The notes under the pieces are model-generated. The model made no database searches and had not been told where the DNA came from. It saw only the letters and a program-made list of their open reading frames with translations. A stretch of DNA of 64,000 bases, taken from assembly GCA_963715825.1 (NCBI GenBank), contig CAVQSI010000037.1, positions 124,001 to 188,000 on the forward strand, given 5' to 3'. Shown here one piece after another: positions 18,327-26,184 of the stretch. Position numbers and translations under genes: made by a program. Within the stretch, counting starts at the first letter, position 1. Each line of letters begins with the position of its first letter. The stretch is from Sva-07 sp963715825. GTDB lineage: Bacteria > Actinomycetota > Acidimicrobiia > Acidimicrobiales > Ilumatobacteraceae.

Positions 18327-19163
18327 TCAACCGGCACGCATGGCGTCGCGCAGCGCGCGGTAGCCGATCAGCGTGGCGCCGCTCGCGTCGAGGCGGTCGC
18401 GCAGGTCGTCGCTGGTGACCAGGTCGAGGTCGTCGATCCATCCCTGGGCGAGTTCGCCCAGGGCGCGCACCTCGGGCGTGTCGATCGCCGGTTGTACGTG
18501 GATCTCGGTGACGCCCGGCTGGAGCGCGTCGATGGCGGCGTGGACCCGTTCGGCGCTGCCGGCACGCCAGTCGTGGTCGAAGTGGTCGGGGAACACGATG
18601 CCCTCGTCGGCAGCGAGGCGCCGGAACGGGAACCCGGCCTGCTCGGCGGTGACGGTGGACGGCAGGCGGATCGGGAGCGCGAACTCGACGGCCAGCTCCA
18701 GGTAGACGTCGAAGAACTCGGGACGCAGCGTGATCGCGGTGAGGTGCGGGGCCAGGTGGGTGACGTCGATGCCCCAGGCGAGCGCCCGTTCGACCTGGGC
18801 GCGCAGTTCGCGCAGGACCTCGGTGTGGTCGGCGTGCTCCCACAGGTCCTCGAGCGTGCGGGGGAAGCCGCCTTCGCCGGACTGCAGCGACGGTGCGTGG
18901 GTGATGGGACCCCAGCGGTAGCACTCGTGTTCGGCGTTGAGGGTGAGGTGCACGCCGAGGTCGTCGGTGGGCTGTGACAGCTTCGCGGCGTAGCCCGCCC
19001 ACGGCGCCGGCACCATCAGCGAGGCGCACGTGGCGGCACCGTCACGGATCGCCTGGAACACCCCGACGTTGGCGGCGTGGCACGATCCGAGGTCGTCGCA
19101 CGACAGGATCACCAGACGGTCGTCGGGGGAGTGGCCGAGGCGTTCGGCGAGGGTGATCTCCAC
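18327..19163 (-). CDS. YdjC/ChbG-type carbohydrate deacetylase
   Basis: The 278-residue protein has the metal-binding SCDDLGSCHAANVG near the N-terminus, GVHLTLNAEHE, and a C-terminal ITEIHVQPAID-like strand (EIHVQPAID). Together these are typical of YdjC/ChbG deacetylases, which remove N-acetyl groups from chitooligosaccharides and similar glycans. Substrate is unproven. GTG 19163 has TAGCGT 7 bases upstream. Confidence 0.8.
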   Translation of the reverse strand: MEITLAERLGHSPDDRLVILSCDDLGSCHAANVGVFQAIRDGAATCASLMVPAPWAGYAAKLSQPTDDLGVHLTLNAEHECYRWGPITHAPSLQSGEGGFPRTLEDLWEHADHTEVLRELRAQVERALAWGIDVTHLAPHLTAITLRPEFFDVYLELAVEFALPIRLPSTVTAEQAGFPFRRLAADEGIVFPDHFDHDWRAGSAERVHAAIDALQPGVTEIHVQPAIDTPEVRALGELAQGWIDDLDLVTSDDLRDRLDASGATLIGYRALRDAMRAG

Positions 19164-19170
19164 CGCAGCG

Positions 19171-19176
19171 ACGCTA
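19171..19176 (-). promoter_or_regulatory. -10 TAGCGT of YdjC-type deacetylase gene
   Basis: Hexamer 7 bases before GTG 19163. Confidence 0.55.
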
Positions 19177-19192
19177 CCGGAGCGGCGCGCGC

Positions 19193-19696
19193 TCACGACG
19201 AACAGGCCGACCACAGCCCGAGGTCGGCGCGCTCGGCGCGTCGGGCCGCCGCCGCGAAGTCGCGGGCGAAGGTGCTGTTCGGTTCGATCGTGAGGGGCGT
19301 GGCGTAGCCCTGCTCGACGATCTCGAGGTTGACGAACGTGGTCGGCGCTCCGCTGGGATCGACGAGGTGGACGTAGCCGAGCAGACGTCCGTAGTCGTCG
19401 CGTCCGACGACGTCGCGCTCGATGTGCACCTCGGTGCCGGGTGGGACGAGCGTCGCCGTGAATGCGCTCGCCTCGGGGCCGTAGCACTCGATCGGGCTGT
19501 CGGGCTTCTTCGTCTCGGGCGTGTCGATGCCGATCAGGCGGATCCGTTCGGTGCGTCCTGCGATGTCGACGTCGATCGTGTCGCCGTCGATCACCTCGGC
19601 GACGATCGCGAGGCCGTCAGCGGCCGGCGAGGCGCCACCGGCGCAACTCGGAGCGCCGAGCGCCAGTGCACAGATGGCGGCCGCAGCGAAGCGCAC
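19193..19696 (-). CDS. Thermonuclease-family (SNase-like) lipoprotein
   Basis: The 167-residue protein has a signal-like N-terminus and possible lipobox GAPSC, then a staphylococcal-nuclease OB fold. Catalytic Arg and Glu lie in IRLIGIDTPE and the second Arg in DYGRLLGYV. It is probably an exported Ca2+-dependent nuclease used for nucleic-acid scavenging. Start GTG 19696 has TAGAAC 6 bases upstream, a weaker form of the leaderless promoter. Confidence 0.82.
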   Translation of the reverse strand: MRFAAAAICALALGAPSCAGGASPAADGLAIVAEVIDGDTIDVDIAGRTERIRLIGIDTPETKKPDSPIECYGPEASAFTATLVPPGTEVHIERDVVGRDDYGRLLGYVHLVDPSGAPTTFVNLEIVEQGYATPLTIEPNSTFARDFAAAARRAERADLGLWSACSS

Positions 19697-19738
19697 GGAT
19701 GGGTTCTACCGTGGTCACCCGTCGCGCCGTCGACCCCC

Positions 19739-19792
19739 ACGTTTGTGTACAGATTTGGGTGAGCCGGGTCACCCGAATCTGAGCGCAAACGT
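19739..19792. repeat. Long imperfect inverted repeat (24-bp arms, 6-base loop)
   Basis: Arms 19739-19762 and 19769-19792 match at 20 of 24 positions around the loop gccggg. Read as plus-strand RNA, three of the four differences become G-U pairs, leaving one mismatch. The element is poorer in GC than its surroundings. It lies just past the thiolase stop and upstream of the nuclease start, so it may act as a terminator. It could also be a remnant of a small repeat element. Confidence 0.75.
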
Positions 19793-19795
19793 GAC

Positions 19796-20980
19796 TCAGA
19801 GGCGTTCGATGATGGTGCCGGTGCCGAGGCCGCCGCCGCAGCACATCGAGATCAGTGCGTAGCGGCCACCGGTGCGCTCGAGTTCGTACAGCGCCTTGGT
19901 CATCAGGAACGCGCCGGTGGCGCCGAGCGGGTGGCCGAGGGCGATGGCGCCGCCGTTCGGGTTGGTCTTGGCGAGGTCGGCGCCGACCTCCTTGGCCCAG
20001 GCGAGCACGACCGACGCGAACGCCTCGTTGATCTCGAACACGTCGATGTCGTCGATCGACAGCCCGGTGCGCTTCAGCAGGTGCTGGGTGGCGTCCATCG
20101 GTCCGGTGAGCATCAGCACCGGGTCGGTGCCGACCAGGCAGGTGTCGACGACGCGGGCCCGCGCCGTCAGGCCGAGCTCGGCGGCCTTGGCCTCGGTGGC
20201 CAGCAGCACCGCGGCGGCCCCGTCGGAGATCTGCGAGGAGTTGCCGGCGGTGTGCACGCCGTTCTCGCGAGCGACCGGCTTCAGCGTGGCGAGCTTCTCG
20301 AGCGTGGTTTCGCGCAGTCCCTCGTCGCGGGCGACGGTGTGCGTCGTGCCGGTCGGGTTGCCCTCCTCGTCGAGGTCCGGTGCCTCGATGGTGATGTACT
20401 GGCCCGAGAAGCGATCCTCGGCCCACGCCTGCGCCGCGCGCTGCTGCGAGGCGAAGCCGAAGGCGTCGGTGTCGTCGCGGGTGATGCCCCACTTGTCGGC
20501 GATGCGCTCGGCGCCCTCGAACTGCGAGGTCATCTCGTACTGCTCGAAGTAGGTCTTCGGGATCGGCACGCCGAGGCCGAGCGCCTTGTTGCCCGAGGCG
20601 CCGATCGGCACGCGGCTCATCGCCTCGACGCCGCACGCCAGGGCCATGTCGACCGCGCCGGAGCCGACGAGCGACGTGGCGAGGTTCGTCGCCTGCTGGC
20701 TCGAGCCGCACTGGGTGTCGATGGTGGTGTTGGCGACCGTCAGCGGGAGCCCGGCCGACAACCACGCCGTGCGGCCGATGTTGAACGCCTGCTCGCCGAC
20801 CTGGCTGACGCAGCCGGTGACGACCTGGCCGACCTCGGTGGGCTCGACGCTGTTGCGGTCGATGATCGCCCGCTGGACCCGGGCGAGGGTCTCGGCGGGG
20901 TGGAGGGTGGACAGGCCACCGTTGCGCTTGCCGATCGGGGTGCGGACGGCATCGACGATCACGACGTCTGAGTTGCTCAT
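19796..20980 (-). CDS. Acetyl-CoA acetyltransferase (thiolase)
   Basis: The 394-residue thiolase has nucleophile Cys91 in DTQCGSSQQA, the His in ALGHPLGATGAF and the second Cys in MCCGGGLGTG. It cleaves 3-ketoacyl-CoA in the last step of beta-oxidation, or condenses acetyl-CoA units. ATG 20980 has TATGGT 7 bases upstream. It stands alone here, but the window holds the other beta-oxidation activities. Confidence 0.92.
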   Translation of the reverse strand: MSNSDVVIVDAVRTPIGKRNGGLSTLHPAETLARVQRAIIDRNSVEPTEVGQVVTGCVSQVGEQAFNIGRTAWLSAGLPLTVANTTIDTQCGSSQQATNLATSLVGSGAVDMALACGVEAMSRVPIGASGNKALGLGVPIPKTYFEQYEMTSQFEGAERIADKWGITRDDTDAFGFASQQRAAQAWAEDRFSGQYITIEAPDLDEEGNPTGTTHTVARDEGLRETTLEKLATLKPVARENGVHTAGNSSQISDGAAAVLLATEAKAAELGLTARARVVDTCLVGTDPVLMLTGPMDATQHLLKRTGLSIDDIDVFEINEAFASVVLAWAKEVGADLAKTNPNGGAIALGHPLGATGAFLMTKALYELERTGGRYALISMCCGGGLGTGTIIERL

Positions 20981-20987
20981 GGCGCCG

Positions 20988-20993
20988 ACCATA
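20988..20993 (-). promoter_or_regulatory. -10 TATGGT of thiolase gene
   Basis: Hexamer 7 bases before ATG 20980. Confidence 0.55.
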
Positions 20994-21027
20994 GATCCCG
21001 CGAAGCCGTCCGCTTCAGCCCGACGAC

Positions 21028-21837
21028 TCAGGCCTCGTGGAGCCATTCGTCGATGAGGCGGCGGGCGACGGAGATGCCGGGCGGGATCGTCGGCAGGTCG
21101 TCTCGGCGGTACCAGTGGGCGTCGGCGATCTCGGTCTCGTCGAGCACCAGGTCGCCGCTCTCGTACTCGGCCCGGAACCCGATCATCAGGCTGTGCGGGA
21201 ACGGCCACGGCTGGCTCGCCCGGTACGACACGTTGGTCACCCGGATGCCGACCTCCTCGGCCACTTCGCGCACGACGGCGCCCTCGAGGTCCTCACCGGG
21301 CTCGACGAACCCGGCGAGGCACGAATACATCGGCATCGGGAAGTTGACACCGCGGGCGAGCAACGCCTCTTGCTCCGGTCCCGGATCGCCGCGGGTGACG
21401 AGCACGATCATCGCCGGAGCGAGCCGCGGATAGGCGATCAGCCCACACGCCGGACACTTCATCCCGCGTTCGCCGTTCGATGGTGCCGTCGGTGTGGCGC
21501 AGCGGCCGCAGAACCGGTGGGTGCGCGCCCACTCGACGATCTGCACGGCTCGCCCGGCGGCCATCCACTCGCTCTGAGCTGCTCGGCCGAAGTAGCTGAA
21601 CAGGTCGAGCGCCGAGCCGTACGACGGATCGTCGGCGTCGGTCGGGACGTCGACGGCCCACCAAGCGTCGCCGTCGACGATGCCGACCACGTGACGTTCC
21701 CAGGTGTCGTCGGCGAGTTCGGTGTCGACGAACACCGACGTGCCGATCACGTGGATGTAGCGGTGACCGCCTGCGTGGTCGGCGGGCTCGACGTTGAGTG
21801 CGGCGTACAGGTCAGCCGAATGGGGAAGCGAGTTCAT
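21028..21837 (-). CDS. nudC: NADH pyrophosphatase / NAD-cap hydrolase
   Basis: The 269-residue Nudix hydrolase has a four-Cys zinc ribbon (FCGRC and KCPACG), the NudC-specific SQPWPFPHS motif and the Nudix box GFVEPGEDLEGAVVREVAEEVG. It hydrolyses NAD(H) and can remove NAD caps from RNA 5' ends. ATG 21837 is chosen; an in-frame ATG at 21846 would add three residues. Confidence 0.92.
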   Translation of the reverse strand: MNSLPHSADLYAALNVEPADHAGGHRYIHVIGTSVFVDTELADDTWERHVVGIVDGDAWWAVDVPTDADDPSYGSALDLFSYFGRAAQSEWMAAGRAVQIVEWARTHRFCGRCATPTAPSNGERGMKCPACGLIAYPRLAPAMIVLVTRGDPGPEQEALLARGVNFPMPMYSCLAGFVEPGEDLEGAVVREVAEEVGIRVTNVSYRASQPWPFPHSLMIGFRAEYESGDLVLDETEIADAHWYRRDDLPTIPPGISVARRLIDEWLHEA

Positions 21838-21875
21838 CGGGTGCATGCGTAGCACGCGGTCCGCCGGGCGTCTCC

Positions 21876-21881
21876 TACGGT
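21876..21881 (+). promoter_or_regulatory. -10 TACGGT of nitrobindin gene
   Basis: Hexamer 6 bases before ATG 21888. Confidence 0.55.
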
Positions 21882-21887
21882 GAGGGG

Positions 21888-22379
21888 ATGGAACCGGAAC
21901 TGCATCCCGACGTCGCAGTGCTCGCACCGCTGCTCGGAACCTGGGAGGGGTCCGGCGCCGGCGAGTACCCGACGATCGAGCCGTTCACGTACGCCGAGTC
22001 GATCACCTTCACCCACGTCGGCAAGCCGTTCGTCGCCTACACCCAGCGCACCCGACATCCCGACACCGGCGCCCCGATGCACGCCGAGACGGGCTACCTC
22101 CGGGTCCCGAGGCCGGGCAGCATCGAGATCGTGCTGGCCCAGCCGACCGGCCTCGCTGAGATCTACGAGGGCGCCGTCGTCGGCGGCGACGCTCCGCTGG
22201 TGATCGACGCCCGTTCGACCTCGATCGGCTCGACCACCAGCGCCAAGGACGTCACCATCACCGAACGCACGATTTCGGTGACCGGCGACGACCTCCACTA
22301 CACGTTCCGCATGGCCGCCGTCGGCCAACCGCTCCAGCACCACCTGAGCGCCACGCTCCGCCGGAGCATGAGGGAATAG
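21888..22379 (+). CDS. Nitrobindin-like heme protein (DUF1794/FABP-like)
   Basis: The 163-residue ten-strand beta-barrel protein has the family motif LLGTWEGSGAGEYPTIEPF and a near-C-terminal LQHHLSATLRR that carries the proximal heme His. Nitrobindins bind NO and isomerise peroxynitrite. TACGGT lies 6 bases before ATG 21888. It is divergent from nudC. Confidence 0.88.
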   Translation: MEPELHPDVAVLAPLLGTWEGSGAGEYPTIEPFTYAESITFTHVGKPFVAYTQRTRHPDTGAPMHAETGYLRVPRPGSIEIVLAQPTGLAEIYEGAVVGGDAPLVIDARSTSIGSTTSAKDVTITERTISVTGDDLHYTFRMAAVGQPLQHHLSATLRRSMRE

Positions 22380-22437
22380 GTATCACCGGCATCGGGTTGT
22401 CCCGACTGGTCGATACATTCGACCGGTACCAACAGAT

Positions 22438-22548
22438 CTGAAGGGGAGTATCCCTCGAGGCCCGTCGTCAACACACCGAGTCCCACTGGTGGGGACGAAG
22501 TCGGCGGGGCCAGCCATCCCGGCAGCGGGGCGGCGGAGAGACCTTCAG
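22438..22548 (+). ncRNA. yybP-ykoY (Mn2+) riboswitch
   Basis: The leader carries the conserved blocks of the manganese riboswitch: GGGGAGTA at 22443-22450, GTCAACA at 22467-22473 and GGAGAGACC at 22535-22543. They are closed by a perfect 7-bp P1 stem, CTGAAGG (22438-22444) with CCTTCAG (22542-22548). A possible -10 (TACATT, 22414-22419) lies just upstream. It precedes htpX and a P-type ATPase, and P-type ATPases are known partners of this riboswitch class. Confidence 0.87.
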
Positions 22549-22573
22549 CGAACCGTCCACCGTTTGCTGAAAG
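22543..22573 (+). promoter_or_regulatory. Competing hairpin over the htpX ribosome-binding region
   Basis: Bases 22543-22553 pair with 22562-22573 (11 pairs, one bulged A, 8-base loop). The 5' arm contains most of the P1 3' strand, and the 3' arm contains GAAAG, 6 bases before the htpX ATG. P1 and this hairpin cannot form together, which suggests translation is on when Mn2+ is bound. Confidence 0.65.
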
Positions 22574-22579
22574 TTGAGC

Positions 22580-23449
22580 ATGCACACCTCCAACACCCTC
22601 AAGACCGTCGTCCTGCTCTCCGGCCTGGCCGGATTCATGGTGCTCGTCGGCACCCTGCTCGGCGGCATGACCGGCCTTGTCATCGGCCTGCTCTTCGGTC
22701 TCGGCATCGTCGGCGCCTCCTACTGGTCGTCCGACAAGCTCGCGGTCAAGGCCGCCCGCGCCACCGAGGTCGCCCCCGGCCAACTCGACTGGCTGCGCGA
22801 CGACCTCGCCGAGATCGCCCGCCGCGCCGACATGCCCACCCCACGCCTGTTCATCTCGCCCGACCCGCAGCCCAACGCGTTCGCCACCGGCCGCAACGAG
22901 AGGACCGCGTTGGTGTGTGTCACCGCCGGCCTGCTCCAGGTGCTCGATCGCAGCGAGGTCCGCGGCGTCGTGGCCCACGAGGTCGCCCACATCCGCAACA
23001 AGGACATCCTGATCGGCTCGATCGCCGCCGCGGTCGCCACGGCGATCTCGGCGATCGCCAACCTGGCAATGTTTGCGAGCATGTTCGGAGGGAACAACGA
23101 TGACGATGCCCCGAACCCCGCCGTCACGATGCTGTTGGCCATCCTCGCCCCGATGGCAGCCGGCCTGATGCAGATGGCGCTGTCGAGGTCACGGGAGTTC
23201 GAAGCCGACCGCATCGGCGCCGAACTGATCGGCGATCCCCGACCGTTGGCCAGCGCGCTGGCGAAGCTCGACCGCAGCTCCAAGGAGATCCCGATGGACG
23301 TCGACCCCGCCCACGCCACTGCCTACATCGTCAACCCGCTCACCGGGCGCAAGCAGGCCAACTTCGCCAAGCTGTTCATGACGCACCCGCCGATGGACGA
23401 GCGCATCGCCCGCCTCCTCGGAGCGCAGCAGTCCAGAGTCGCTGCGTGA
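22580..23449 (+). CDS. htpX: HtpX-family membrane zinc protease (M48)
   Basis: The 289-residue protein has two N-terminal helices (~8-28 and ~31-48), the zinc motif HEVAH at 133-137, further helices at ~150-170 and ~182-202, and SREFEADRIGAE carrying the third zinc ligand. HtpX degrades misfolded membrane proteins under envelope stress. ATG 22580 is preferred over TTG 22574 because GAAAG lies 6 bases upstream. Placement behind a Mn2+ riboswitch, with a GTGA overlap to the ATPase, implies manganese-linked expression. Confidence 0.9.
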   Translation: MHTSNTLKTVVLLSGLAGFMVLVGTLLGGMTGLVIGLLFGLGIVGASYWSSDKLAVKAARATEVAPGQLDWLRDDLAEIARRADMPTPRLFISPDPQPNAFATGRNERTALVCVTAGLLQVLDRSEVRGVVAHEVAHIRNKDILIGSIAAAVATAISAIANLAMFASMFGGNNDDDAPNPAVTMLLAILAPMAAGLMQMALSRSREFEADRIGAELIGDPRPLASALAKLDRSSKEIPMDVDPAHATAYIVNPLTGRKQANFAKLFMTHPPMDERIARLLGAQQSRVAA

Positions 23450-26184
23450 CCGCCCCGCTCACCGCCACCGACACCGACGCCGCGGCGTCGACCGACTGGC
23501 ACCGCCGCCCCGTCGAGGTCGTCCTCGACGAGCTCGGTTCGTCCGACCAGGGGCTCGACGACACGACGATCGAGCGGCGCCGAGCCGAATTCGGGCCCAA
23601 CGAACTCCAGGAGTCCGGTGGGACGAGCAAGCTCGCGCTGATCTGGGGCCAGATCTCCTCGGTGATGGTGCTGATCCTGATCGGCGCCGCGCTGCTGTCG
23701 CTGGTGCTCGGCAAGTACCTCGAGGCCGGCGCGATCGGCGCCATCGTCGTGCTCTTCACGGCGCTCGGCTTCTACCAGGAGTACCGCGCCGAGCAGGCCA
23801 TCGCTGCGCTGCGCCGCATGGCGGTGCCATCCGCACGGGTCACACGTGGCGGACGCATGACCTCGGTGCCCGTCGGCGAGCTGGTCCCGGGTGACATCGT
23901 GCACCTCGACGCCGGCTCGGTGGTCCCCGCCGATCTGCGCCTCGTCGAGGTCGCCAGCCTGCGCATCGAGGAAGCGACGCTGACCGGCGAGTCCGAACCG
24001 ATCGACAAGCAGACCGCACCGGTCGATCGCGACGACCTCGCCCTCGGCGACCGCCTGTGCATGGCCTACTCCGGCACCCAGGTCGCTGCCGGGCGCGGTC
24101 AGGGCGTCGTCGTCACCACGGGCATGCGCACCGAACTCGGGCACATCGCCACCCTGCTGCAAGACGTCGAATCCGAGCAGACGCCGCTGCAGCGGCGACT
24201 CGACCGCGTCGGCAAGCAGCTCGCACTGCTCGGCGTGGCGGTGGCGCTCGCCGTCGTCGTCATGGGGGCGATCTCGGGCGAGACGTTCACCGACCTGGTG
24301 CTCACCGCCATCAGCGTCGCCGTCGCCGTGATCCCCGAGGGACTGCCGGCGGTCGTGACGTTCACGTTGGCGATCGGTTCGCAACGGATGCTGCGCCGGC
24401 AGGCGCTGATCCGCAAGCTCCCGGCAGTCGAGACCCTCGGCTCGGTCACCATCATCTGCTCGGACAAGACCGGAACGCTCACGCAGAACCGGATGACGGT
24501 GACCGTGCTCGACGTCGCCGGCCACCAGGTGCGGATGGACTCCGATACGGCTTCCGCCATCGGCGCCGCGCCGTCATCGGCCACCGCCACGCTCGTCGCG
24601 GCGGCGCTGTGCAACGACGGCGCCGAGGACGTCGACAGCGACGGCCAGCGGGTCTGGCTGGGCGACCCCACCGAGACGGCGCTGCTCCAGGCGGGTGTCG
24701 ACGCCGGGCTCGATGTGCACGGCCTGCGGTCGCGGATTCCCCGCGTCGACGAGCAACCCTTCGACTCGACTCGCAAGCGGATGAGCACGATCCACGCCGC
24801 ACTGCGCGGCGAGATCGAGGAACTCGCCGAGCTGCCCCAGGACGTTCCGCTCGCGTTCGTGAAGGGCGCCGTCGACGGCCTGCTCGAGCACGCGACCGCG
24901 GTGTGGGACCACGACGCCCCCGTCGCGTTCGACGACGAGTGGCATGCGCGGATCTCCGCCGGCAACGACGCGCTCGCTGCCGCAGGAATGCGCGTGCTCG
25001 GTGTGGCGTTCCGCCCGATGGCGGCCGAGGGCGACGACCCCGAGACCGACCTCGTGCTGCTCGGCCTCGTGGGCATCATCGACCCGCCCCGCTCCGAAGT
25101 GCGCGACGCGGTCGCCGTGTGTCGGCATGCCGGCATCCGGCCGGTGATGATCACCGGCGACCATCCGCTGACGGCCGTGGCGATCGCCAACGACCTCGGC
25201 ATCAGCGACACCGACGGTGTCCTGATCGGTGCCGAACTCGACCATCTCGACGACGAGCAGTTCGCCGCCGCCGTGCGTGACGTGTCGGTGTTCGCCCGGG
25301 TGTCGCCCGAGCACAAGCTCCGCATCGTCGGGGCGCTGCAGGCGCAGCACCAGGTGGTGGCGATGACCGGCGACGGCGTCAACGACGCGCCGGCGCTCAA
25401 GCGCGCGGACATCGGTGTCGCGATGGGCATCACCGGCACCGACGTGTCCAAGGAAGCCGCGGACATGGTGCTGCGCGACGACAACTTCGCCACGATCGTG
25501 GCTGCCGTCGAAGAGGGCCGGGTGATCTACGACAACCTGCGCCGGTTCGTGAGCTTCGCCGTCGCCGGCAACCTCGGCAAGATCATCGTGATGCTCGGCT
25601 GGCCGATACCGTTCCTCATCGCCGGCTCCGACACAACGGCCATCGCGTTCCTTCCGCTGCAGTTGCTGTGGCTCAACTTGATGACCGACGGCCTCCTCGG
25701 GCTGTCGATGGGCGTCGAACCGGCGGAGAAGTCCGTCATGCAACGCCCGCCGCACTCGCCGAGCGACGGGCTGTGGGCCAACGGCCTCGGACGCCGAACG
25801 ATCTGGGTCGGCCTGGTGATCGGCGCGGTCACACTCGGGCTCGGCTTCGGCTACTACGCCGCAGACTTCGAGCAGTGGCAGACGGTGATGTTCACGACGT
25901 TGGCGTTCATGCAGGTGGGCCAGGCGTTCGCCACCCGGTCGTCGACGGAGTCACTGCGCACGATCGGTTGGCGAAGCAACCCGCTGATGTTGGCGATCGC
26001 CGGTGTCGTGATCGGGCTGCAGCTGCTGGTGCTCTACACGCCGCTGAGCGAGTTCCTCGACCTCGACGCCCTGAGCGCTGCCGACCTCGCCGTGTGCGCC
26101 GCTGCCGGCATCGGCCTGCTCGCGCTCGTCGAGACCGTCAAGGCGTTCCATCGCGCAGCCGCGCGTCGAACCAGTCGAGGATGA
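23446..26184 (+). CDS. P-type cation-transporting ATPase (P2A-like, probable Mn2+/Ca2+ exporter)
   Basis: The 912-residue pump has an N-terminal cation-ATPase domain, actuator TGESEPIDKQ, phosphorylation site SDKTGTLTQNRM (Asp340), nucleotide domain, hinge MTGDGVNDAPALKRADIG and about ten helices. TM4 carries PEGLPAVV and TM6 carries LWLNLMTDG, the Ca2+/Mn2+-type ion-site pattern. Family placement alone allows Ca2+ or Mn2+; the manganese riboswitch upstream argues for Mn2+ efflux. The GTG start overlaps the htpX stop. The last 47 bases overlap the convergent S9 peptidase gene. Confidence 0.9.
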   Translation: MTAPLTATDTDAAASTDWHRRPVEVVLDELGSSDQGLDDTTIERRRAEFGPNELQESGGTSKLALIWGQISSVMVLILIGAALLSLVLGKYLEAGAIGAIVVLFTALGFYQEYRAEQAIAALRRMAVPSARVTRGGRMTSVPVGELVPGDIVHLDAGSVVPADLRLVEVASLRIEEATLTGESEPIDKQTAPVDRDDLALGDRLCMAYSGTQVAAGRGQGVVVTTGMRTELGHIATLLQDVESEQTPLQRRLDRVGKQLALLGVAVALAVVVMGAISGETFTDLVLTAISVAVAVIPEGLPAVVTFTLAIGSQRMLRRQALIRKLPAVETLGSVTIICSDKTGTLTQNRMTVTVLDVAGHQVRMDSDTASAIGAAPSSATATLVAAALCNDGAEDVDSDGQRVWLGDPTETALLQAGVDAGLDVHGLRSRIPRVDEQPFDSTRKRMSTIHAALRGEIEELAELPQDVPLAFVKGAVDGLLEHATAVWDHDAPVAFDDEWHARISAGNDALAAAGMRVLGVAFRPMAAEGDDPETDLVLLGLVGIIDPPRSEVRDAVAVCRHAGIRPVMITGDHPLTAVAIANDLGISDTDGVLIGAELDHLDDEQFAAAVRDVSVFARVSPEHKLRIVGALQAQHQVVAMTGDGVNDAPALKRADIGVAMGITGTDVSKEAADMVLRDDNFATIVAAVEEGRVIYDNLRRFVSFAVAGNLGKIIVMLGWPIPFLIAGSDTTAIAFLPLQLLWLNLMTDGLLGLSMGVEPAEKSVMQRPPHSPSDGLWANGLGRRTIWVGLVIGAVTLGLGFGYYAADFEQWQTVMFTTLAFMQVGQAFATRSSTESLRTIGWRSNPLMLAIAGVVIGLQLLVLYTPLSEFLDLDALSAADLAVCAAAGIGLLALVETVKAFHRAAARRTSRG

